Shown here one piece after another: positions 1 through 5,124 of a DNA stretch of 5,660 nucleotides. Source of the stretch: Acidimicrobiaceae bacterium. Lineage in GTDB: Bacteria; Actinomycetota; Acidimicrobiia; Acidimicrobiales; Bog-793. How positions within the stretch are numbered: position 1 is the stretch's first letter; every line of letters starts with the position of its first letter. A program made the translations under genes and the position numbers. The DNA is taken from NCBI GenBank assembly GCA_027459565.1, contig DAIDIA010000015.1, positions 1-5,660 of the forward strand, written 5' to 3'. Under the pieces are notes generated by a model. That model made no database searches, was not told the origin of the DNA, and worked only from the letters and a program-made list of their open reading frames with translations.

Positions 1-93
1 ATCATCGATCCATGGACTCTGCCCTGATTGGTCGAAAAGATCATGAAGTGAGGTCACGTATCCCCTCCAAAGCGGCTCATGGGAAGCTGGCGA

Positions 94-846
94 TCAGGAG
101 ATGGGAACAGCTTTTGGAGCCGATTTGAAGACAGGCGCCTCAAGCCGTACCACCGCGAGGTGCAGTCGAACGAGTGCACGAATCATCCACCAACCGGGAT
201 CGATCTCACCGGGATTGAGCGCAAGGTTCGCCGAGGTTGGAGCCGCGTGGTGGTTATTGTGCAGTCCCTCTCCAGCAACAAGGAACGCAAGCGATTGCAG
301 GTTATGCGACGTATTGGGATACGGCTGCTTCCCGACAACGTGGCCGAAGGCATTTACGGCGCCGTTGAGCAAAAGGTAGGCGGATGCATGAATTGCGGCG
401 GCGATGAGACCCCATTCCCAACCCAGGGAGAGGCACAGTATGCCGATACCCAGACCAAGGCCGAGAAACGCGTGGTCAAAAAAGATCCGATCCAGCCGGT
501 CTGGCGGAAGATCACGAGCGTAGCGAGCAACGGTGACTCCGTCTCGGGCGACCCGCCGATACAAAAGCGCGTTCGTCAACTCCACCTTCCAGAGTCCGAG
601 CAAAAGAGGCGAATGAGGATCTCCCTCCACATCGGTGAATGCGTGGTGTTTGCGATGGACTGCAGCCCATTCGCGTGGTTTGATTCCGGTTGTCAGCCAG
701 ATCAAGATGCGAAAGACGATGCGGAGCGGGGCAGCGATCGTGAGGGCTCGATGTGCCGCGAATCTGTGCAGGAAGATCGTGGTTGAGAACATCGCGATTT
801 GGCATACCGCGGCGGCGCAGAGCACGGCGAGTAGAGGCTGAGGCAC
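94..846 (-). CDS. Membrane fatty-acid (acyl-CoA type) desaturase, compact form
   Basis: This is a 250-residue integral membrane di-iron desaturase, expected to introduce a double bond into a fatty acyl chain at the cytoplasmic membrane, using O2 and electrons from a ferredoxin or similar donor. The three histidine boxes are visible in order: HRFAAH (27-32), HRKHH (64-68, followed by DPHS at 76-79) and GEGLHNNHH (192-200), with the extra family histidine in NAFGH (165-169). Hydrophobic stretches lie at about 5-26, 38-53 and 125-160. The start is GTG at 844-846. It keeps the first hydrophobic segment, but only AAGG directly abuts it, so the ribosome site is weak. The next in-frame ATG (residue 19) would cut that segment. 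Usual family members are about 300 residues or more with a longer N-terminus, so this is a short variant with all ligands present. Substrate and double-bond position cannot be read from the sequence. The gene is divergent from the small-protein cassette. Confidence 0.93.
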   Translation of the reverse strand: MPQPLLAVLCAAAVCQIAMFSTTIFLHRFAAHRALTIAAPLRIVFRILIWLTTGIKPREWAAVHRKHHAFTDVEGDPHSPLLLGLWKVELTNALLYRRVARDGVTVARYARDLPPDRLDRIFFDHAFLGLGLGIGILCLSLGWEWGLIAAAIHASAYLLLNGAVNAFGHVVGKQPYPNTSHNLQSLAFLVAGEGLHNNHHAAPTSANLALNPGEIDPGWWMIRALVRLHLAVVRLEAPVFKSAPKAVPIS

Positions 847-952
847 CCTTGAACGTTATCAGGATGCGAAACGGCTCAAGCGGAGCCATGGGCGGATATT
901 CGGGAGTTTCCGGCCAAGCGGGAGGGGAAAATGCGCATTGGCCTGTAGCCTG

Positions 953-959
953 AAGGAGG
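953..959 (+). promoter_or_regulatory. Near-perfect Shine-Dalgarno for the 19-codon leader ORF
   Basis: AAGGAGG lies 6 bases before an ATG at 966-968 and is followed by a second AAGG. It is the strongest ribosome site in the window. It serves a very short ORF rather than any of the recognisable genes, and this is the main reason to take that ORF seriously. Confidence 0.55.
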
Positions 960-965
960 AAGGTA

Positions 966-1025
966 ATGGAGTCGCGACGGTCCGGGTCTGCCGGGTCCCT
1001 CTGGAGAACACAGGAGCGTGGGTGA
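966..1025 (+). CDS. Putative 19-residue leader peptide ORF, coupled to the next gene
   Basis: ATG at 966-968 opens a 19-residue frame (MESRRSGSAGSLWRTQERG) ending in TGA at 1023-1025. That stop overlaps the ATG of the downstream membrane-protein gene as TGATG. The start has an excellent Shine-Dalgarno 6 bases upstream. The peptide is basic and serine/glycine rich, with no membrane segment and no run of one regulatory amino acid, so classical amino-acid attenuation is not evident. The likeliest role is to load ribosomes and pass them by termination-reinitiation to the gene at 1025, or to act as a short regulatory uORF. It could also be chance. I recognise no homologue; the peptide itself may have no function. 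Confidence 0.4.
   Translation: MESRRSGSAGSLWRTQERG
1012..1016 (+). promoter_or_regulatory. Shine-Dalgarno deciding the start at 1025
   Basis: AGGAG ends 8 bases before the ATG at 1025-1027. It supports that start over the adjacent in-frame GTG (1022) and over upstream in-frame codons, which would add a non-conserved-looking N-terminal extension. It lies inside the 19-codon leader ORF, so ribosomes finishing the leader would pass over it. Confidence 0.6.
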
Positions 1026-1372
1026 TGAGGATTCCAAGGTGGCTTAGACCCGAGGTGAAATCGCCGCGTGACGAGTTGCAGGACGTCCTTGACGACGCAA
1101 AACGCTATTTGACAGCACAGACGATGGTCCCGATCAAATCGCTTGGCAGGAAACTCATCTACGGTCTTAGCGGATCTCTATTCGCAGGCATCGGCGTGGT
1201 TCTCGGTCTTGTCGGTTTGCTTCGGATTTTGCAGACTGAGGTCGGTGGCACCTTTTCGGGAACATGGACCTTCGCCCCGTACTTTCTCGTTGCGGTGACG
1301 GGGCTACTGGCAGCGGCACTTGTTGTGATAGTTGGATTTCGTCGATATCGAAAGCGGGTGAACGTGTCATGA
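1025..1372 (+). CDS. Small two-helix membrane protein, resembling actinobacterial holin-X / phage-holin-family proteins
   Basis: A 115-residue protein with a charged, probably helical cytoplasmic N-terminus (residues 10-43), two hydrophobic helices (about 45-66 and 84-105) joined by a short loop, and a very basic tail (RRYRKR, 106-111). The pattern of a proline-lysine-leucine-glycine-arginine approach, a glycine-rich first helix ending in LLRILQTE (65-72), then a GTF and FAPYF segment before helix 2 recalls the small proteins annotated in actinobacteria as phage holin family or holin superfamily III (Holin-X). That assignment is from memory and tentative. There is no sign of a phage here, and a role in lysis should not be assumed. 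The start at ATG 1025 has AGGAG 8 bases upstream and overlaps the leader stop (TGATG). The stop overlaps the next gene as ATGA. First sizeable gene of the run leading to trmI. Confidence 0.85.
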   Translation: MRIPRWLRPEVKSPRDELQDVLDDAKRYLTAQTMVPIKSLGRKLIYGLSGSLFAGIGVVLGLVGLLRILQTEVGGTFSGTWTFAPYFLVAVTGLLAAALVVIVGFRRYRKRVNVS

Positions 1373-1689
1373 AAATTGGAGAGACATTCAATGGCCATCT
1401 CCGTCCGATGTTGGTTAAAGCACTTGCCACATCTGCTGTCGGAGTCTTGATGGGGGTGTTCGAGGCTGATAGTTCGTCGACCTCGGCTGCCTCCTCCGCG
1501 TGGAAGGAGATCGAGAGCAAGCTTCACGGCATCTTCGGCTCAGAAGAAGAGAAGAAGAAGGAATCGAATCAGGGCAAGCACATCATGAGATTGTTGGCCG
1601 TCATCGTCGCCCTTTTACTGATTTCTTATCTGCTCGGACGACGCCAGGGCCGGGGTCGCGCGACGGTTCTCGAAGTACACAAGGCCTGA
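1369..1689 (+). CDS. Uncharacterised small membrane protein
   Basis: A 106-residue protein I do not recognise. Residues 14-31 form a moderately hydrophobic, glycine/alanine-containing stretch. Residues 34-44 are a serine/alanine/threonine-rich linker. Residues 45-65 are highly charged, ending in a Glu-Lys cluster (59-65). Residues 73-89 are a clear transmembrane helix followed by a basic RRQGRGR segment (91-97), which by the positive-inside rule would sit in the cytoplasm. The ATG at 1369 overlaps the previous stop as ATGA. The Shine-Dalgarno is weak (GGGTGAAC upstream), so translation is probably coupled to the preceding gene. The three short frames from 1025 to 1943 look like one functional set, but no partner or activity can be named. 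Its reality rests on gene packing and amino-acid composition rather than on a known family. Confidence 0.75.
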   Translation: MKIGETFNGHLRPMLVKALATSAVGVLMGVFEADSSSTSAASSAWKEIESKLHGIFGSEEEKKKESNQGKHIMRLLAVIVALLLISYLLGRRQGRGRATVLEVHKA

Positions 1690-1694
1690 CGCTT

Positions 1695-1943
1695 GTGAAC
1701 GCGCTCGCCAAGACTCTCTTCCGCCGCCTCGTTCGCACTGGGGTGAGGCGTGGACTTGTCGATGGAAATCGACTTTGGCTCTATATCGGAGGTCTGTCCT
1801 GGATCGCGAGGTTGCTTCTTAAGCCAAGGCGTCCGATTGTACGAAGGGAGACCCTTGAACCCGGAGAGACTCTCATAGTTGCGAACGTTGCCCGGGAGCG
1901 CCATTTCAGACGCAACCGAACGAAAGCACCTCAAGCCGAGTGA
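1695..1943 (+). CDS. Small, very basic hypothetical protein with one hydrophobic segment and a PGET motif
   Basis: An 82-residue protein starting at GTG 1695, five bases after the previous stop, with AAGG at 1681-1684 as a plausible ribosome site. Residues 6-19 are an arginine-rich, probably amphipathic region (LFRRLVRTGVRRGL). Residues 27-42 are hydrophobic (WLYIGGLSWIARLLL) and followed by KPRRP. Residues 52-63 read ETLEPGETLIVA, a short beta-like element. Small actinobacterial proteins with an arginine-rich N-terminus, a central hydrophobic stretch and an L-x-PGE-x-L-V-I ending are familiar to me as hypothetical proteins, but I know no assigned function. The C-terminal 16 residues are again basic. 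The stop overlaps the trmI GTG as GTGA. It is probably membrane-associated. Confidence 0.7.
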   Translation: MNALAKTLFRRLVRTGVRRGLVDGNRLWLYIGGLSWIARLLLKPRRPIVRRETLEPGETLIVANVARERHFRRNRTKAPQAE

Positions 1944-2848
1944 ATCTCGCAACTCCCTCGGCGGATGCAGGCAAGAGAATTGAGGCAGGCGAGCGAGTTC
2001 TCCTCATTGACAGCAAGGATCGTCGGTACCTGATAACTCTCGCAGCAAACGGTATGTTTTCGACGCATGCCGGGATCGTCCATCACGATGAGATCATCGG
2101 CCAGCTCGAAGGCATTGAGGTGGTCGCGCATCAGCGAGACGAGAGCAAGAAGTCGACGAGATTTCTCCTGGTGATGCGACCGACGCTCAGTGATCTGATT
2201 CTGAAGATGCCTCGCGGAGCGCAGGTGATCTATCCGAAAGATCTTGGAGCGATATTGATGGCCGCCGATCTCTATCCCGGAGCCAGAGTCCTCGAGGCGG
2301 GAGTGGGGAGCGGCGCACTATCGATGGCGGCACTGCGCGCAGGATGCATCGTGCGCGGCTATGAGATCCGTGAGGACTTTGCAGCTCGGGCGAAAGCAAA
2401 CGTGCGTGACTTCTTTGGTTCTGAGGTGAGTTACGAGGTCGAAATCCGCGATGTCTACGAAGGTATTGATGAACGAGGTCTCGACCGCATACTTCTTGAC
2501 CTTCCGGAGCCATGGCGAGTGCTCCCACATGCTCGAAGTGCCTTGGTACCCGGAGGAATAATTTGCGCGTATCTACCGTCGATCAATCAGACAGCTGAAT
2601 TTCGATCGGCTCTTGACCGTGGAGACTTCGAATTCGCAGAGACCTTCGAAATCCTTCGCAGGACCTGGCATATCGAGGGCCGGTCGGTGCGCCCCGACCA
2701 CCGAATGGTCGCCCATACGGGTTTCGTAACGACAGCGCGTCGCGTTCCGGGACGTACCTCTCGACGTCGAACGATGGAGACGACGCAGAGAGAACCAAGC
2801 CTCAATACCGATGAAACCACAGAGATCGACTCCGAAAGTGCCGGGTAA
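1940..2848 (+). CDS. trmI: tRNA (adenine-58-N1)-methyltransferase TrmI
   Basis: This enzyme makes N1-methyladenosine at position 58 in the T-loop of tRNA, using S-adenosylmethionine; the bacterial enzyme is a homotetramer. The 302-residue protein has the family layout: an N-terminal beta domain (about 14-80); the RGAQVIYPKD signature (92-101); a Rossmann methyltransferase domain with SAM motif I EAGVGSGAL (119-127); the acidic residue ending strand 2 in GYEIRED (E142); and the DLPEPW motif (187-192) near the catalytic site. The last 30 residues or so are polar, rich in Ser, Thr and Glu, and look disordered; they add to the roughly 280-residue length usual in mycobacteria. The start is GTG 1940, overlapping the previous stop as GTGA with no good Shine-Dalgarno, so translation likely depends on the upstream cistron. 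trmI near arc and dop is a recurring actinobacterial arrangement. Confidence 0.96.
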   Translation: MNLATPSADAGKRIEAGERVLLIDSKDRRYLITLAANGMFSTHAGIVHHDEIIGQLEGIEVVAHQRDESKKSTRFLLVMRPTLSDLILKMPRGAQVIYPKDLGAILMAADLYPGARVLEAGVGSGALSMAALRAGCIVRGYEIREDFAARAKANVRDFFGSEVSYEVEIRDVYEGIDERGLDRILLDLPEPWRVLPHARSALVPGGIICAYLPSINQTAEFRSALDRGDFEFAETFEILRRTWHIEGRSVRPDHRMVAHTGFVTTARRVPGRTSRRRTMETTQREPSLNTDETTEIDSESAG

Positions 2849-2892
2849 CAAGGGATCCGGCGGATAGCACAGGCGCGAAGTGGCGGGTTCTG

Positions 2893-3129
2893 TCAGCCCT
2901 GCTCTATAAAGATGCATTCACCGGGACACTCCTCGGCCGCCTCGGTGACAGCGTCCTCCAGGGCATTTGGCACATCAACCATGCATTGACTTCCACCCGG
3001 GTTGTTCTGCACCTCTGCGCCCTCTTTGACATAGGCAAGACCGTCATCTTGCAATGAGAAGACGTCTGGGCAGATCTCCTCACAGAGACCATCACCCGTG
3101 CACAGATCTTGGTCGATCCAGACCTTCAT
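2893..3129 (-). CDS. Small single-cluster ferredoxin (3Fe-4S or Asp-ligated 4Fe-4S type)
   Basis: A 78-residue cytoplasmic electron carrier. The cluster-binding pattern is C10-x2-D13-x2-C16-x3-C20-P, then C68-P. The usual second cysteine is aspartate, as in Pyrococcus furiosus ferredoxin and many actinobacterial 3Fe-4S ferredoxins that serve cytochrome P450s. C10, C16 and C68 are the expected ligands, with D13 a possible fourth. C20 is in the position that forms a disulfide in related ferredoxins, and C49 is a possible partner. C72 (CPGEC) is additional. The protein is very acidic. A region of about 17 residues (35-51) is inserted relative to the shortest family members. The ATG start has AAGGAG four bases upstream (3134-3139). 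The gene converges on trmI with 44 bases between stops and diverges from arc. Its partner enzyme is unknown; ferredoxins of this look occur beside arc in other actinobacteria, to my recollection. Confidence 0.93.
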   Translation of the reverse strand: MKVWIDQDLCTGDGLCEEICPDVFSLQDDGLAYVKEGAEVQNNPGGSQCMVDVPNALEDAVTEAAEECPGECIFIEQG

Positions 3130-3133
3130 GCTG

Positions 3134-3139
3134 CTCCTT
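3134..3139 (-). promoter_or_regulatory. Shine-Dalgarno of the ferredoxin gene
   Basis: Read on the minus strand this is AAGGAG, ending four bases before the ATG at 3129. It fixes the ferredoxin start and makes the MKVWIDQD N-terminus secure. Confidence 0.7.
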
Positions 3140-3290
3140 GTAAATGTTGGGACCTCTAACGATACCGGACGGACCGCGAGTCATGAGCATACGGCCTGCT
3201 TTTTCCGTGTTAAAACCATAATTTGAACCGTGTGTGACCGTATTTTGTGTCGAGTAGGTGTAACGTCCGCGAGGGTAGTCGCTTATTGCA

Positions 3291-3299
3291 AAAAGGTGG
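3291..3299 (+). promoter_or_regulatory. Shine-Dalgarno deciding the arc start at 3301
   Basis: AAAAGGTGG lies directly upstream of GTG 3301, with AAGG about four bases from the start codon. It favours this start over the in-frame GTG at 3247, which has no ribosome site and would add 18 residues unlike the family N-terminus. Confidence 0.55.
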
Positions 3300-3300
3300 T

Positions 3301-5037
3301 GTGAAGTTGCAAGATTCGGACGACAAGAACCCGGCAAAGCACCTGGCTGAACTGGAGGAGGAGGTCGCATTTCTCCGCCAGCGCCTTGCGGAGGCCCCCC
3401 AACGCGTGCGGATTCTCGAGGAGAGACTGCTTGAGGCAAAGGGCCACCTTGCGCAGGCGACCGTCCAAAACGAGAAGCTCAGTCTCATGCTCGGCCAGGC
3501 GAAAGAAAACATGGCCTCACTTCGCGAGGAGGTCGACAAACTTTCTGAACCTCCGAGCGCCTATGGAACCTTTGTGCGCGCAAATGACGACGGAACAGTG
3601 GACGTTTTTGCAAGTGGGCGCAAGATGCGGGTAAGCGTCGCGCCCGAAATCGACATCCCCAAACTTCACCGCGGCCAAGAGGTCGCGTTGAATGAGTCCT
3701 TCAACGTGATCTTGGTTCGAGACGCGGAACACTCCGGAGAGGTTGTCACGCTGGAAGAGGTGCTTGAGGACGGAAAACGAGCACTTATTGTTGGTCGAGC
3801 TGACGAGAATCGCGTTGTCGAGATCTCCGAATCACTCGCGGAGACGAAGCTTCGAGCGGGCGATTGGATGCTCTTCGATACACAGAGCCAGATGCTTATC
3901 GAGAAGCTTCACCGGCCCGAGTTTGAAGAGGTCGTTCTCGAAGAGGTGCCCGACGTTACCTACGAGGATATCGGCGGTCTTGACGAGCAAATTGAGGACA
4001 TCACCGATGCCGTAGAACTCCCGTTCTTGCATCGCGAACTCTTCCTCGAACACCACTTGCCTGCTCCCAAGGGAATTCTTCTTTACGGCCCTCCTGGGTG
4101 CGGAAAGACACTTATCGCGAAGGCTGTCGCAAACTCGCTGGCAAAAAAGGTTGCAGCGACGACTGGAAACCAAAACGTTCGGAGCTATTTCTTGAATATC
4201 AAGGGCCCTGAGCTGCTGAACAAGTGGGTCGGGGAGACTGAGCGCCAAATCCGTCTTGTATTCCAGCGGGCTCGCGAAAAGGCCGAGGAGGGTGTTCCGG
4301 TAATCGTCTTTTTTGATGAGATGGATTCACTCTTCCGGACGAGAGGCAGTGGCATCAGCTCCGATATTGAATCGACAATCGTTCCGCAGCTCCTGACCGA
4401 GATCGATGGAGTGGAGACGCTGAAGAACGTCATTGTCATTGGGGCGTCAAACCGCGAGGACCTCATCGACCCTGCGATATTGCGGCCCGGCCGTCTCGAC
4501 GTGAAGATCAAGATAGAGCGGCCAAGCGAGTCAGCGGCACAGCAGATTTTCGCGCGGTACCTCACGGCAGACCTACCGCTCGATGCCCATGATGTGATGG
4601 AGTTCGGTGGCGGGGATCCGGAGAAGGCTGTACAGGTCATGATTGAGTCAACCGTGACGGAGATGTACCGCACTGATTCGCACAATCAATTTCTTGAGGT
4701 CACCTATCAAAATGGTGACAAGGAGACGTTGTATTTCAAGGATTTCGCCTCAGGAGCGATGATCGAAAACATCGTCAGGCGTGCGAAGAAGCTTGCGATC
4801 AAGAGGTCAATCGCGAAAATGGGCCGTGGTATTCGTCTCAGCGATCTCAAAGAGTCTGTGAAGCAGGAGTATAAGGAGAACGAAGATCTCCCGAATACAA
4901 CGAACCCCGACGACTGGGCGAAGATATCTGGCCGCAAAGGTGAACGAATTGTGTATGTTCGGACAATTACGGATCATGGAGATCATTCGACCGGTGGCCG
5001 CGCGATCGAGCGAGTCGGCACAGGGCAATATCTTTGA
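3301..5037 (+). CDS. arc: Proteasome-associated AAA+ ATPase ARC/Mpa
   Basis: A hexameric unfoldase that captures Pup-tagged proteins and threads them into the 20S proteasome. From GTG 3301 it has 578 residues, close to the 590-610 usual for ARC/Mpa. Domains in order: an N-terminal coiled coil (about 12-82) that binds Pup; two OB folds (about 86-140 and 145-208); then an AAA+ module with Walker A GPPGCGKT (263-270), pore-loop region KWVGE (308-312), Walker B VIVFFDE (334-340, catalytic D339/E340), sensor-1 N384 and arginine fingers R395 and R398 in LRPGRLD. Residues about 464-482 (FLEVTYQNGDKETLYFKDF) match the beta-grasp insertion seen in Mpa. The C-terminus is GTGQYL, the penultimate-Tyr motif that docks into the 20S alpha ring, so a proteasome is expected in this genome. 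No key residue is missing. The gene is divergent from ferredoxin and followed by dop after 87 bases. Confidence 0.98.
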   Translation: MKLQDSDDKNPAKHLAELEEEVAFLRQRLAEAPQRVRILEERLLEAKGHLAQATVQNEKLSLMLGQAKENMASLREEVDKLSEPPSAYGTFVRANDDGTVDVFASGRKMRVSVAPEIDIPKLHRGQEVALNESFNVILVRDAEHSGEVVTLEEVLEDGKRALIVGRADENRVVEISESLAETKLRAGDWMLFDTQSQMLIEKLHRPEFEEVVLEEVPDVTYEDIGGLDEQIEDITDAVELPFLHRELFLEHHLPAPKGILLYGPPGCGKTLIAKAVANSLAKKVAATTGNQNVRSYFLNIKGPELLNKWVGETERQIRLVFQRAREKAEEGVPVIVFFDEMDSLFRTRGSGISSDIESTIVPQLLTEIDGVETLKNVIVIGASNREDLIDPAILRPGRLDVKIKIERPSESAAQQIFARYLTADLPLDAHDVMEFGGGDPEKAVQVMIESTVTEMYRTDSHNQFLEVTYQNGDKETLYFKDFASGAMIENIVRRAKKLAIKRSIAKMGRGIRLSDLKESVKQEYKENEDLPNTTNPDDWAKISGRKGERIVYVRTITDHGDHSTGGRAIERVGTGQYL

Positions 5038-5124
5038 TCGGGTCTTTGTAGAATCTCAAACTGAATTGATGCCTGTCACGCGAGATCTGTCAATGGGATT
5101 TATGCCTCAACTAGCGTCGGTACC
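5038..5124 (+). promoter_or_regulatory. arc-dop intergenic spacer, possible weak dop promoter
   Basis: The 87-base spacer has no hairpin followed by a T-run that would serve as a terminator, so arc and dop are probably cotranscribed. TAGAAT at 5049-5054 is one mismatch from the -10 consensus, and TTGATG at 5066-5071 resembles a -35, but neither is paired with a good partner at standard spacing. No Shine-Dalgarno precedes the dop ATG (upstream bases GCGTCGGTACC). Confidence 0.2.

Larger units (their letters stand above)
3130..3300. promoter_or_regulatory. Divergent promoter region between ferredoxin and arc
   Basis: This 171-base gap separates two divergent start codons, so it should contain a promoter for each. 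The most AT-rich part is about 3200-3246. On the plus strand CATAAT at 3217-3222 is a good -10 candidate (one mismatch to TATAAT), but no convincing -35 lies 16-18 bases upstream. Two similar direct elements, CCGTGT followed by ACC, sit at 3205-3217 and 3228-3239, 23 bases apart and bracketing that -10; they could be operator half-sites or chance. No clear minus-strand promoter was found by eye. Confidence 0.35.

Noticed and set aside
12..128. A 38-codon plus-strand frame at the left edge
   Set aside because: No ribosome site, no recognisable motif, and its end overlaps the desaturase C-terminus on the other strand.
79..786. A 235-codon plus-strand open frame opposite the desaturase
   Set aside because: It is antisense to a gene with intact histidine boxes, its translation is low-complexity in family terms (many Arg, Gly, Cys, no domain), and it has no ribosome site.
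982..997. Tandem CCGGGTC repeats in the leader ORF as a hairpin or operator
   Set aside because: Only a four-base CCGG stem is possible; the repeat is explained as well by Gly-Ser codons.
938..1024. N-terminal extension of the holin-X-like gene from 938
   Set aside because: The ATG at 1025 has a good AGGAG, while the extension has Cys and Val residues unlike the family and overlaps the leader ORF in another frame.
1025..1372. A phage lysis cassette inferred from the holin-like membrane protein
   Set aside because: There is no endolysin, integrase, capsid gene or attachment site here, and the neighbours are housekeeping genes; the holin name only reflects a loosely similar family.
2849..2892. 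Bidirectional terminator between trmI and ferredoxin
   Set aside because: I found only a four-base ACAG/CTGT pairing and no T-run on either strand.
3247..3300. Longer arc start at GTG 3247
   Set aside because: It lacks a Shine-Dalgarno and adds 18 residues with no family resemblance; GTG 3301 follows AAAAGGTGG.
4185..4685. A 166-codon minus-strand frame opposite the AAA module of arc
   Set aside because: It is a shadow of a highly conserved coding region and is serine/arginine rich with no domain.
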